Part shown: one piece after another, positions 17,634-27,497 of the stretch | How the letters are laid out: every line of letters starts with the position of its first letter | Position numbering within the stretch: position 1 is the first letter of the stretch | Source of the DNA: Variibacter gotjawalensis | Lineage (GTDB): Bacteria > Pseudomonadota > Alphaproteobacteria > Rhizobiales > Xanthobacteraceae | DNA length: 64,000 nucleotides | Assembly: GCF_002355335.1 (NCBI RefSeq) | Contig: NZ_AP014946.1 | Location: 1,813,501 to 1,877,500 of the forward strand | Reading direction: 5' to 3' | Made by a program: the position numbers and the translations under genes | Notes under the pieces: model-generated | Told to the model about the DNA's origin: nothing | Databases searched by the model: none | Seen by the model: only the letters and a program-made list of their open reading frames with translations

Positions 17634-18356
17634 ATGGTCCCGTTCCGCACCACCGCCCTCATTGCCATCGCCACAGCCATCGCTATCGGGACCGCCTTGG
17701 CGGAAGCCCCGAAGACCCGGCTGGCCCAATATGACGGTGGCGCCAAGCCCGAGCCGCCGAAGGTTGCCCCACAGCCTGCGCCCGCGCCGCCTCCGGCTGC
17801 AGCCGCGCCGGCAATCCCGGATCCCGAAACCATCAGTATCGTGCAGGCGGAACTTGCCCGCGTCGGCTGTAGCGTATCGGCGCCGACCGGCCAGTGGACC
17901 CCGGCGGACTCGCAGGCTGTCGAACTCTTCAATCAATACGGAAGCTGGCGTTTCGACCCGAGCCAGCCCAGCCCCGGCCTGTTGGCGGCGCTTCGACGTC
18001 ACGAATATCGGGTCTGCCCGCTGTCGTGCCAACCTGGCTTTGAAGCGCAAGGTAACACCTGCGTCGCCATCGAGCAGCCCCCGGCCGCACAGCCGCGCGG
18101 TCGCGCAAACCGCCGCGAGCCGGTCCGTCACGCCGCCCCCACCCGTCAGGAGCGCCGCGCCATGGAGCGCGAACGCCGCCGTGCCGAACAGCGGTCCGAA
18201 AATCGCCGCGCGGCGCGCGCCGAACGACCGTCGCGTGCCGAACGCCCGGCTCGCGGCGCCGGAAGGCCGGCCGGAACGGACGCGCGCGGCTGCCGCTTCG
18301 TCCCGCGTGCAACGGCCGGCGGCTTCACCGGCGATACCATCGAGGTCTGTAACTAG
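17634..18356 (+). CDS. Secreted protein with Pro-rich linker and Arg-rich region
   Basis: 240 aa. A signal peptide is at 1-23 (ends ALA). A Pro/Ala-rich linker (about 40-60) leads to a helical domain (about 62-120: PETISIVQAELARVGCSVSAPTGQWTPADSQAV) resembling a peptidoglycan-binding-type repeat with a final CPLSCQPG. Residues about 150-215 are extremely Arg/Ala/Glu-rich (RQERRAMERERRRAEQR), likely a basic coiled or disordered segment, then a short Cys-bearing tail. Bradyrhizobia carry similar proteins; function unknown. The CRP-like site sits upstream. Confidence 0.75.
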   Translation: MVPFRTTALIAIATAIAIGTALAEAPKTRLAQYDGGAKPEPPKVAPQPAPAPPPAAAAPAIPDPETISIVQAELARVGCSVSAPTGQWTPADSQAVELFNQYGSWRFDPSQPSPGLLAALRRHEYRVCPLSCQPGFEAQGNTCVAIEQPPAAQPRGRANRREPVRHAAPTRQERRAMERERRRAEQRSENRRAARAERPSRAERPARGAGRPAGTDARGCRFVPRATAGGFTGDTIEVCN

Positions 18357-18476
18357 CCCTCGCTTGCCCTTGCGGGCCGAGATCGTTACATCAGCGGCAA
18401 ATCCCCTTAACCGGCAGCGGATTTCGGCGTGGCCATAAGGCTTGGCGCCTCGTTGCCCTAGTGATGGTCATCGCCG

Positions 18477-20132
<1,656 letters not shown>

Positions 20133-20136
20133 TTGG

Positions 20137-20697
20137 TCACGCGAAAAGTTGCGGCTTTCTCAGCCGCAGCGTTTGCACCAGCGCGAGCGTCTTGAGATCC
20201 GTCAGCGTGCCGTTGTCCGCCATCGCGGCGAGTTCGGTGAGCGGCATCTCGATCACTTCGATGCGCTCGTGCTCGTCGACGAGACCGCCGCCTGCGGCGA
20301 CGCGATCGGCCTCGGTGTAGGGCGCGAGATAGAGATGCATCGTCTCGGTCGAGATTCCGGGCGCAGTCACCACTTCTGAGACGAATTCGAGCGTGCCGAG
20401 CTTTAGGCCGGTCTCCTCCATTGCCTCGCGACGCGCGCAGGCTTCCGGATCGTCTTCGTCGAGAATTCCGGCCGCAGCTTCGAGGAGGCTCATGCCACCG
20501 GAGCGCGCGAACACCGGCGCGCGAAATTGCCGCACTAGGATCGCACAGCGCCGCTCGGCATCATACGGCATCACACCGACGGCAGAGCCGTGATCCTCGA
20601 TCTCGCGGCCGAATTCGACGCCATCGTCCGCGCGAAAGCGCCCGACGCTGAGTTTCGTCCAGCCTTCGTAGACCGTTTTCATCTCAAGCAACTTCAT
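20137..20697 (-). CDS. nudK: NUDIX hydrolase, GDP-mannose pyrophosphatase NudK-like
   Basis: 186 aa from the ATG at 20697; the longer frame upstream lies inside the divergent transglycosylase gene and is rejected. The Nudix region [24 protein letters not shown] resembles E. coli NudK closely, including Asp in place of the first Nudix Glu, and the [18 protein letters not shown] segment is also NudK-like. NudK cleaves GDP-mannose to mannose-1-P and GMP; ADP-ribose pyrophosphatase is the alternative. Only 28 bases separate its start from the divergent mltB-type gene; an ATG five codons inside is another start. Confidence 0.85.
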   Translation of the reverse strand: MKLLEMKTVYEGWTKLSVGRFRADDGVEFGREIEDHGSAVGVMPYDAERRCAILVRQFRAPVFARSGGMSLLEAAAGILDEDDPEACARREAMEETGLKLGTLEFVSEVVTAPGISTETMHLYLAPYTEADRVAAGGGLVDEHERIEVIEMPLTELAAMADNGTLTDLKTLALVQTLRLRKPQLFA

Positions 20698-20725
20698 GCC
20701 GCAATCCTTGATATATGCTCGTCGC

Positions 20726-21973
20726 ATGTATGCATTGAATCGCACGCGCGCACACCTGAGCGCACTGCTTATCGCTTTGGGCACCATAGCGGGAACACCA
20801 GCCGCGATAGCCCAATCAGACGCTCGCTTTGCGGCGTTTATCCAGTCGCTCTGGCCTGAGGCGCAGAAGCTCGGCATCGCGCGCGCGACCTTCGAGCGTG
20901 AGACACAAAGCCTCTCGCCCGACTTGGGGCTGCCCGACCTCGTGAATCCGGGGCGGCCGGAAAAGCAGCGCGGCGAGCAAGCCGAATTCGTCCAGGTACC
21001 GTCCGACTATCTGAAGGAAACATCGCTCGCCAACCTCGCCGCGCAGGGGCGCGCACTTGCGGCGAAGCATAAAGATACGCTGGCTGCGATCGAGCAGCGC
21101 TTCGGCGTGCCGGGTTCGATCGTGCTGGCGATTTGGGGTCGTGAGACGAATTTCGGCGCGGCCAAACTTCCGCATTCCGCGCTTCGCGCGCTCGCGACGC
21201 AGGCTTATCTCGGTCGCCGCAAGGATCAATTCCGCGAAGAATTTCTGCTCGCACTGAAAATGATCCAGGAAGGCCACATCACGTCGGCCGCGATGAAGTC
21301 GTCGTGGGCCGGCGCGCTCGGCCATCCACAAATTCTGCCGTCCGGGTTCTACAAATACGCTGTCGACTTCGACGGCGACGGCAAACGCGACGTCTGGAAT
21401 TCCGTGCCGGATGCGCTGGCGACAATCGCCAACCACATTCGGGAACTCGGCTGGCAGCGCGGACAGCGCTGGAGCTACGAGGTGAAAGTGCCGGCAAATG
21501 TCGATTGCACGATCGCGCAGCCGGAGCATTCCTTCGCGATCGGGCAGTGGGTGCAGCGCGGCTACGCGCCGCTTGGCCGCCAACCTTCGGCCGCCGATCT
21601 CAAAGCGCCCGCGTCGCTGCTGATGCCGGAAGGCACCTACGGCCCCGCATTCCTGACAACGAAGAATTACTATGCGCTCAAGGACTATAACTTCTCCGAC
21701 CTCTATGTGCTTTTCGTCGGCAATGTCGCGGATCGGATCGCCGGCGGCGGCGCGTTCGTCACGCCGTGGGCGAAGACGACGCAGGTGCGCGCCGCCGATG
21801 TCGAGGCGATGCAGACGATCATGACGACGCGCGGAATCTACAAAGACAAAGTCGACGGCAGGGCCGGGATGCTGACGCGCTCGGCGCTCGGTGCGTATCA
21901 GAAATCGAACAGCCTCAAACTCGATTGCTGGCCGAGCACGGACGTGCTGCGCCACATGCAGTCGTCGCGTTGA
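20726..21973 (+). CDS. Lytic murein transglycosylase, MltB type (SLT_2 + PG-binding domain)
   Basis: 415 aa from the ATG at 20726. A signal peptide (about 1-30, ending AIAQ) sends it to the periplasm. The catalytic domain has IWGRETNFG, in which Glu is the acid catalyst, and GALGHPQILPSGFYKYAVDFDGDGKRD. The last ~65 residues form a PG_binding_1 domain (VEAMQTIMTTRGIYKDKVDGRAGMLTRSALGAYQ). It cleaves the MurNAc-GlcNAc bond leaving 1,6-anhydroMurNAc. No lipobox is seen, so it is soluble unlike E. coli MltB. Confidence 0.93.
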   Translation: MYALNRTRAHLSALLIALGTIAGTPAAIAQSDARFAAFIQSLWPEAQKLGIARATFERETQSLSPDLGLPDLVNPGRPEKQRGEQAEFVQVPSDYLKETSLANLAAQGRALAAKHKDTLAAIEQRFGVPGSIVLAIWGRETNFGAAKLPHSALRALATQAYLGRRKDQFREEFLLALKMIQEGHITSAAMKSSWAGALGHPQILPSGFYKYAVDFDGDGKRDVWNSVPDALATIANHIRELGWQRGQRWSYEVKVPANVDCTIAQPEHSFAIGQWVQRGYAPLGRQPSAADLKAPASLLMPEGTYGPAFLTTKNYYALKDYNFSDLYVLFVGNVADRIAGGGAFVTPWAKTTQVRAADVEAMQTIMTTRGIYKDKVDGRAGMLTRSALGAYQKSNSLKLDCWPSTDVLRHMQSSR

Positions 21974-21975
21974 CC

Positions 21976-22011
21976 ACAAAACAAAACGGCCGGGCGATGG
22001 GCCCGGCCGTT
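21976..22011 (-). terminator. Rho-independent terminator for the gene at 22035-22334
   Basis: Perfect 11-bp stem AACGGCCGGGC (21985-21995) / GCCCGGCCGTT (22001-22011) with a 5-base loop. Read on the minus strand, the stem is followed by TTTTGTTTTG, the expected U-rich run. It could also stop the convergent transglycosylase transcript less efficiently, since no U run follows on the plus strand. Confidence 0.85.
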
Positions 22012-22034
22012 CGATCAGCGAATGCTCGCCGGAA

Positions 22035-22334
22035 TTAGTAGCAAGGAACGCGCACGCGACGCGGCACGTAGTCCTGATATCGGTTCGACCAAACCTGCTG
22101 CGTCTCGTAGCACCAACGCGGCGGCGGGCCATAAGCCGGAGCCGGCTCGTAGTAACGCGGCTGCGTTGCGCCAGCGATGATTGCGCCGGCTGCGATACCG
22201 CCGATGATGCCGGCCGCGACGCCTGCGCCGCTGCCACCGCGATAGCGGCGTTGTGCATCCGCATCGCCCATGCTGGCAGCGATTGTGAGGCCAACAGCAC
22301 CAACGGCCATCAGGGCCGTCAAACCCTTCTTCAT
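22035..22334 (-). CDS. Small secreted/surface protein with glycine-zipper segment
   Basis: 99 aa from the ATG at 22334, chosen because GGAGGG stands six bases before it and a signal peptide starts there (MKKGLTALMAVGAVGLTIAASMGDADA). The middle (GSGAGVAAGIIGGIAAGAIIAGA) is a glycine-zipper-like hydrophobic helix, then YYEPAPAYGPPPRWCYETQQVWSNRYQDYVPRRVRVPCY, the aromatic Cys-containing tail common in rhizobial envelope proteins. The location is probably the outer membrane or periplasm. A strong terminator follows. Function unknown. Confidence 0.78.
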   Translation of the reverse strand: MKKGLTALMAVGAVGLTIAASMGDADAQRRYRGGSGAGVAAGIIGGIAAGAIIAGATQPRYYEPAPAYGPPPRWCYETQQVWSNRYQDYVPRRVRVPCY

Positions 22335-22510
22335 GGAACCCTCCGATATGGCGGCCGAAACGGCGCCTGTGGAAACAAGATACGTGCAACCCACGAGTTT
22401 CTACAACTGATCATCCCAATTAGGCTGAATTATGAAGGTAATCCCGTGGGTTAGCCTGTGCGAATGCTGAACGTATGTTCAGTTTGTTGTTATGTTGGCG
22501 CTTCCAAATG

Positions 22511-23476
22511 CTAAAGCGGCGCCGCAGCGCCTTTGGCGGGACCGCTTCTCTTCGCCTTGGCATATTCACTATCGATATAGCTGCGATCTGTTGCCGCGGT
22601 CTCTCGAAGCAATTTCATGTCCCAAACAGTTATCTGGAGCCGCCCGACAAAATCAGCGGTCGTGCCAGCTTGCAGTACTACGCGAATCATAGCATCGACA
22701 GCAGTGAATCGCTGTGTGTCCACAAGAGCCGTCTCGCGATTCAAAGCAGATGAGTAATCGCACCACGAAATGTAATCTGGCTGCGCTGGGTTGCGGCCCA
22801 AGCCGATGTCCAGCTTAAGAGCTTTTTCGGCGTCCCAAAACGCGCGCTGATCTCCTCGCCCTACTACGAAACTTTCCTGGAATTTTGTGGGCACCTGAGC
22901 GCCCCCGCGAAAGAAAAAAAATAGAAACCGAAAGTTGGTGGCAGAGGAGCACTTCAAGTCCGCGTTCGGTGTCCCATAGCGAGTTACTAAGCCTTGTAGG
23001 ATACTATCCATCGAAGGCTGAAATCGTCCGGCCTCAATATCGCTTTGCTTGCTGAACACGAGATCGCGTTTCAATACCACAAGGCGATGGCCTGACGCTG
23101 GAGACGAGTATAGAGCGTAGAAGAGTTCGCCATATTTCAGGATCGCTGGGACGCGTGCGCGAGTTTGCGGGTCAAAAGTTTCGCTCTCATATACGGTCCC
23201 TCCCTCGGTAACGCGAGCAACTCCGGACTCAAAAAAAGCGCGAAAGCCGGATACTTGACCGAGATAGTCAGAAAAAAAAGTTGCGTCTCCGGTTGCTGTT
23301 AATCGGACAGGGACTCGGCTGTAATTTTTGCTATAATTTGCTTGTTTCTGTTCTAGCTGGGAAATCAGATCCGCCGGATTGGTTCCAATTCTTAGTCCAC
23401 CAGATTCCAGATTTTGAGCGATTGCAGAATTGATTGAAATAGATGCAACAGTTGTTGCGAGTATTAGAATGCGCAT
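22511..23476 (-). CDS. Hypothetical secreted protein, related to the next gene upstream
   Basis: 321 aa from the ATG at 23476, where the signal peptide MRILILATTVASISINSAIAQ begins. The mature protein has no motif I know. Its C-terminal part (TTADFVGRLQITVWDMKLLRE) closely matches the end of the gene at 23502 (MTSDLVSKLTMTVIDFNLLRD), and both have an early IG segment and a RYGTP/KYGDP segment, so the two look like diverged paralogues. Codon usage is visibly less GC-rich than the neighbours, suggesting acquisition by transfer. It is tandem with its relative, 25 bases apart. Confidence 0.75.
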   Translation of the reverse strand: MRILILATTVASISINSAIAQNLESGGLRIGTNPADLISQLEQKQANYSKNYSRVPVRLTATGDATFFSDYLGQVSGFRAFFESGVARVTEGGTVYESETFDPQTRARVPAILKYGELFYALYSSPASGHRLVVLKRDLVFSKQSDIEAGRFQPSMDSILQGLVTRYGTPNADLKCSSATNFRFLFFFFRGGAQVPTKFQESFVVGRGDQRAFWDAEKALKLDIGLGRNPAQPDYISWCDYSSALNRETALVDTQRFTAVDAMIRVVLQAGTTADFVGRLQITVWDMKLLRETAATDRSYIDSEYAKAKRSGPAKGAAAPL

Positions 23477-23501
23477 CGAAATTCCTAGATAGCAGATAGC
23501 T

Positions 23502-24335
23502 TCAGAGTCGTGGTCGTGGCCCCGGCGCAAACTCACGATGGGATTGCTGCAGCTGCTGATCAATCACATCACGAACCATCTTGTTGCCGTCTCGTAGCAA
23601 ATTGAAATCAATGACCGTCATAGTCAGTTTGCTCACCAAATCCGAAGTCATGCCAGGGAAGAGAGTCGCCAGAATGACGATCCTGCAATGCCAAAGATTG
23701 TCAACCCGATGATTGGTATAGCCGAAGTTCAGAATGTCTGCATTTGAATGGCTCGCAGATTCTCCCTGATACGGAAATGCGAACAGGAGACAATTTGCTG
23801 GATGTTGTGGCGGTAGAGTCCCATGTGGATTGAGACTGTTTGGCCCAATTGGAATAGCCTTCATATTGGCGTCTAGCACCCAACCGACGCCGTTACCGTT
23901 GTATCGGGAGTAAAGCGCAGACGGGTCGCCATATTTTTCGTTGAGTGCCCGCCAGACGTCTGATTTAGTAGGTTGAGCTGTACGAGGAAATGTCAACTCG
24001 CGCGTAATCTGAAAGAGTTGATAGCGGTGCACGGAGCTTGTAAACGCAAGATTTCGTAAGTCGACCTTCCCATCGGGCCAGTCTTGGCGGAACGTTAGTG
24101 TGTGAAAAGCATCAATCGAATACGATTGGCCTAGAGTGCCTTTGAACTGAAAATTGCGCTGCTCTTGACTTATGCGACCAGCGGGTACGGCTCCTGAGAA
24201 CCTTGATACTGCATCGTGTAAAACGCTGCCAATGAATACGCCATCTACGTCAACGGTAGATTGCGATCTTGCAGTGTCCAAACATAACATTGAAACAAAA
24301 AGACAAGCCGCTGCGGTGCGAAAAATCGAGATCAT
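23502..24335 (-). CDS. Hypothetical secreted protein, paralogue of the gene at 22511
   Basis: 277 aa. Signal peptide at about 1-24 (MISIFRTAAACLFVSMLCLD, cleavage near ARS). Mature segment DVDGVFIGSVLHDAVSRF resembles the opening of calcium- or ligand-free secreted proteins of unknown function; later KYGDPSALYSRYNG and the C-terminal segment match the neighbouring gene. Three or more cysteines. It is upstream of its relative and 96 bases downstream of polA on the same strand, in AT-richer DNA. Function unknown; a first gene of a two-gene unit. Confidence 0.75.
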   Translation of the reverse strand: MISIFRTAAACLFVSMLCLDTARSQSTVDVDGVFIGSVLHDAVSRFSGAVPAGRISQEQRNFQFKGTLGQSYSIDAFHTLTFRQDWPDGKVDLRNLAFTSSVHRYQLFQITRELTFPRTAQPTKSDVWRALNEKYGDPSALYSRYNGNGVGWVLDANMKAIPIGPNSLNPHGTLPPQHPANCLLFAFPYQGESASHSNADILNFGYTNHRVDNLWHCRIVILATLFPGMTSDLVSKLTMTVIDFNLLRDGNKMVRDVIDQQLQQSHREFAPGPRPRL

Positions 24336-24431
24336 AAACAGCTCTCAAAAACTTCATTGGAGATAATGAGCAATCATCAAATAATACACGAAAGCCGTTC
24401 TATGCGAAACATAAGCCACCTTTACGAACTC

Positions 24432-27428
24432 TTAGTGCGCCTCGTCCCAGTTGTCGGCCGCGCGGGCGTCGACCTGCAGCGGAACTCGCAGCGCGACAGC
24501 CGGAAGCGGCGCCTCTTCCATCACGCGCTTGACCACCGGCAACGTCTTTTCGACTTCGCCGTCAGGCACTTCGAACACAAGTTCGTCGTGCACCTGCAGC
24601 AGCATCTTAGCTGACAGGCTGGCGGCATCGAGCGCCGGCTGAATGCGGATCATCGCGCGGCGGATGATGTCGGCAGCGCTGCCTTGCAAGCGCGCATTGA
24701 TGGCGGCGCGTTCGTTGAATGCGCGCAATGACGGATTCGATGCCTTGATCTCCGGATAGTGCATCTTGCGGCCGAAGATCGTCGCGACGAAACCGTGGTC
24801 GCGGCAGAACGCCTTCGTCTCATCCATGTAGTCGCGGATGCCGGGAAAGCGCTCGAAGTATTTCTTGATATAGGCGCCGGCTTCGTCACGGCCGATCGCG
24901 AGCTGGTTGGCGAGGCCGAAAGCCGAGATGCCGTAGATGATGCCGAAGTTGATCGCCTTGGCGCGCCGCCGCACGTCGGACGGCATGTCCTTCACGGGCA
25001 CGCCGAACATTTCGGACGCCGTCATTGCGTGAATGTCGACACCGTCCTGGAAGGCTTGCCGCAGCGTCGGCACGTTGGCGATCTCGGCGAGGAGCCGTAG
25101 CTCGATCTGCGAATAGTCGGCGGAGACGAGCTTGTGTCCCTTCGGCGCAACGAAGGCTTTGCGGATCTTACGTCCGTCCTCGCGGCGGATCGGGATGTTC
25201 TGCAAATTCGGCTCGGAGGAGGAGAGGCGGCCCGTCGTCGTCGCGGCGAGCGCGTAGCTCGTGTGCACGCGATTACTCTGCGCATTGACGTAAGTCGGTA
25301 GCGCGTCCGTGTAAGTCGACTTGAGCTTCGAGACTTGCCGCCATTCAAGAATGCGTTCCGGCAGAACGTGGCCTTGTTCGGCGAGTTCTTCGAGCACGTT
25401 CGCGCGCGTCGACCATGCACCGGTCGCGGTCTTGCTGCCGCCCGGCAACTGCATCTTGCCGAAGAGGATGTCACCGAGTTGCTTCGGACTGCCGAGATTG
25501 AAGCGTTCGCCCGCAAGCTCTGCGATCTCGTCGTCAACGCGCGCCATCGTCTGCGCAAAATCGCCGGAGAGCCGCGCCAGCATCGCACGATCGATCGCAA
25601 TGCCGCTACGTTCCATGCGTGACAGCACCGGCACGAGCGGTCGTTCCAGCGTCTCGTAGACAGTGGTCATGCGCTCCGCGGTGAGGCGCGGCTTGAACAC
25701 GCGCCACAGCCGCAGCGTCACATCCGCGGCTTCTGCTGCGTAAGCGGCCGCGCGGGTGATGTCGATGTTGTCGAGCGCGACGCGATCGCGGCCCTTGCCG
25801 ATCAGTTCGCCGTGCTTGAGCCTCGTGTGGCCGAGATGCGCTTCGGCGAGTGAATCGAGCCCATGCGACTCGCGGCCCGCATCGAGCACATACGAGATCA
25901 GCTGAATGTCGTCGAAAGACACGACGTCGAGGCCGTGCTGTGCCAGCACCGTGATGTCGGGCTTAAGATCGTGACCGATCTTCATCACGCCCTTGGTGCG
26001 CAGCAGCGGCGCAAGCCGCGCGATGACGTCGCGGACAGGCAATTGCCCCGGCGCTAGGCCGCCGCCGGAGAGCAGATCGTTGCCGGCACGATGCCCGACC
26101 GGAACGTAAGCAGCGTCGCCTGGCGCGATCGCGAGTGCAATACCGACGATTTCCGCGACCATCGGGTCAGGCGAGGATGTGAGAAGTTCGATCGACAGCA
26201 CGCCGCCATCGAAAGCGCGCTCGAGGAAGCGCTCGAGCTTCGCGGCGTCGTCGATGATCGTATAGGCCGCGCGATCGATCTTCGCGCTCTTCGCCGTAGC
26301 GGCGCGCTGTGCCGCGAGCCCTTGCGGCGTCAGATCGGCGCCGAGGTCGAGATCCTTTTTCGTCTTCGGCTTCGCAGGTGCCGAAGCAGTCGCAGCCGGC
26401 TTCTCGTCACTGTCGGGATCGACACCGGCGAGCAGGTCGGCCGTCGCCGAGCCATCCGGCGCAAGCCGCGGATCGGCCTCTACTTGACTTGCGTCGACCT
26501 CGTAGAGATCCGACACGCGTTTGGTGATCGCCGTGAATTCCATCGCCTTGAGGAAGCCGAGCAGATGCTTCGCATCGAGCTCCGGTACGACGAGGTCTTC
26601 GAGCGGCGTGTCGACCTTCATGTTGCAGTCGAGCGTGACGAGCTTCTTCGAAAGGCGCGCCGCCTCTGCATTCTGCTCCAGCGTCTCGCGCCGCTTCGGC
26701 TGCTTGATCTCGGCCGTTCGCGCAAGCAGCGACTCCAGATCGCCGTATTCGTTGATGAGCTGCGATGCGGTCTTGATGCCGATACCCGGCACACCCGGCA
26801 CGTTGTCGGTCGGATCGCCGATCAGCGCCTGCACGTCCGGCACTTTCTCGGGCGGCACACCGAATTTCTCGATCACGCCGTCGCGGTCGAGCCGGCGTTC
26901 GGGCCGATAACCTGGTTTGCCTTTGATGCCGGACTCGAAGTCGTAGAAGGTGACGCCGGGGCGCACCATCTGCATCAGGTCTTTGTCGGACGAGACGATC
27001 AGCACTTCGGCGCCGGCGTCGGCTGCCTGGCAGGCATAGGCCGCGATGATGTCGTCGGCCTCGAAGCCGCCTTGCTCGACCGGGATGAGGCCGAACGCGC
27101 GCACGGCCTCGCGCATCAGCGGAAACTGCGGGATCAATTCGTCCGGCGGGTCCGGCCGATGCGCTTTGTATTCCGGATAAATCTCTCGGCGGAACGTATC
27201 TTCTGTTTTGTCGAAGATGATCGCGAGATGCGTCGGCTTGATGCCGACTGCGCCGTCGCGAATGAACTGCAGTAGCTTGACGCAGAAAAGGCGCACGGCA
27301 CCAGTCGGCAACCCGTCCGAGCGCGCGTTGTACTTCCGGTCTTGATTCATCGACTGGAAGTAAGCGCGGAAGACGAACGAGGAGCCGTCGACCAGGAAAA
27401 TGCGGTCGCCTTTTTTGATCGCAGCCAT
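24432..27428 (-). CDS. polA: DNA polymerase I, with degenerate 3'-5' exonuclease site
   Basis: 998 aa in three regions: 5'-3' exonuclease (about 1-300), 3'-5' exonuclease-like (about 390-580) and polymerase (about 600-998). The polymerase motifs are intact: DYSQIELRLLAEIA, RRRAKAINFGIIYG and QVHDELVFEV. In the proofreading domain the first motif, normally DTE (E. coli Asp355, Glu357), reads E414-L415-L416; the Asn of the second motif is Asp487; and the Asp501 equivalent is Ala567 (YAAEAADVT for YAAEDADVT). Nick translation and gap filling should remain, but proofreading is predicted lost. It is 70 bases from the next upstream gene. Confidence 0.96.
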   Translation of the reverse strand: MAAIKKGDRIFLVDGSSFVFRAYFQSMNQDRKYNARSDGLPTGAVRLFCVKLLQFIRDGAVGIKPTHLAIIFDKTEDTFRREIYPEYKAHRPDPPDELIPQFPLMREAVRAFGLIPVEQGGFEADDIIAAYACQAADAGAEVLIVSSDKDLMQMVRPGVTFYDFESGIKGKPGYRPERRLDRDGVIEKFGVPPEKVPDVQALIGDPTDNVPGVPGIGIKTASQLINEYGDLESLLARTAEIKQPKRRETLEQNAEAARLSKKLVTLDCNMKVDTPLEDLVVPELDAKHLLGFLKAMEFTAITKRVSDLYEVDASQVEADPRLAPDGSATADLLAGVDPDSDEKPAATASAPAKPKTKKDLDLGADLTPQGLAAQRAATAKSAKIDRAAYTIIDDAAKLERFLERAFDGGVLSIELLTSSPDPMVAEIVGIALAIAPGDAAYVPVGHRAGNDLLSGGGLAPGQLPVRDVIARLAPLLRTKGVMKIGHDLKPDITVLAQHGLDVVSFDDIQLISYVLDAGRESHGLDSLAEAHLGHTRLKHGELIGKGRDRVALDNIDITRAAAYAAEAADVTLRLWRVFKPRLTAERMTTVYETLERPLVPVLSRMERSGIAIDRAMLARLSGDFAQTMARVDDEIAELAGERFNLGSPKQLGDILFGKMQLPGGSKTATGAWSTRANVLEELAEQGHVLPERILEWRQVSKLKSTYTDALPTYVNAQSNRVHTSYALAATTTGRLSSSEPNLQNIPIRREDGRKIRKAFVAPKGHKLVSADYSQIELRLLAEIANVPTLRQAFQDGVDIHAMTASEMFGVPVKDMPSDVRRRAKAINFGIIYGISAFGLANQLAIGRDEAGAYIKKYFERFPGIRDYMDETKAFCRDHGFVATIFGRKMHYPEIKASNPSLRAFNERAAINARLQGSAADIIRRAMIRIQPALDAASLSAKMLLQVHDELVFEVPDGEVEKTLPVVKRVMEEAPLPAVALRVPLQVDARAADNWDEAH

Positions 27429-27497
27429 GCGTGCTTTGAGCTTTCTTGGGTACGCCGAGTGGTTACCACCCTGACGGACGCAAGGCCACCCCGGCGC

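Noticed and set aside
20816-22303. 495-codon open frame antisense to the transglycosylase gene
   Set aside because: It runs through the transglycosylase, a strong terminator and a neighbouring gene; no protein-like features.
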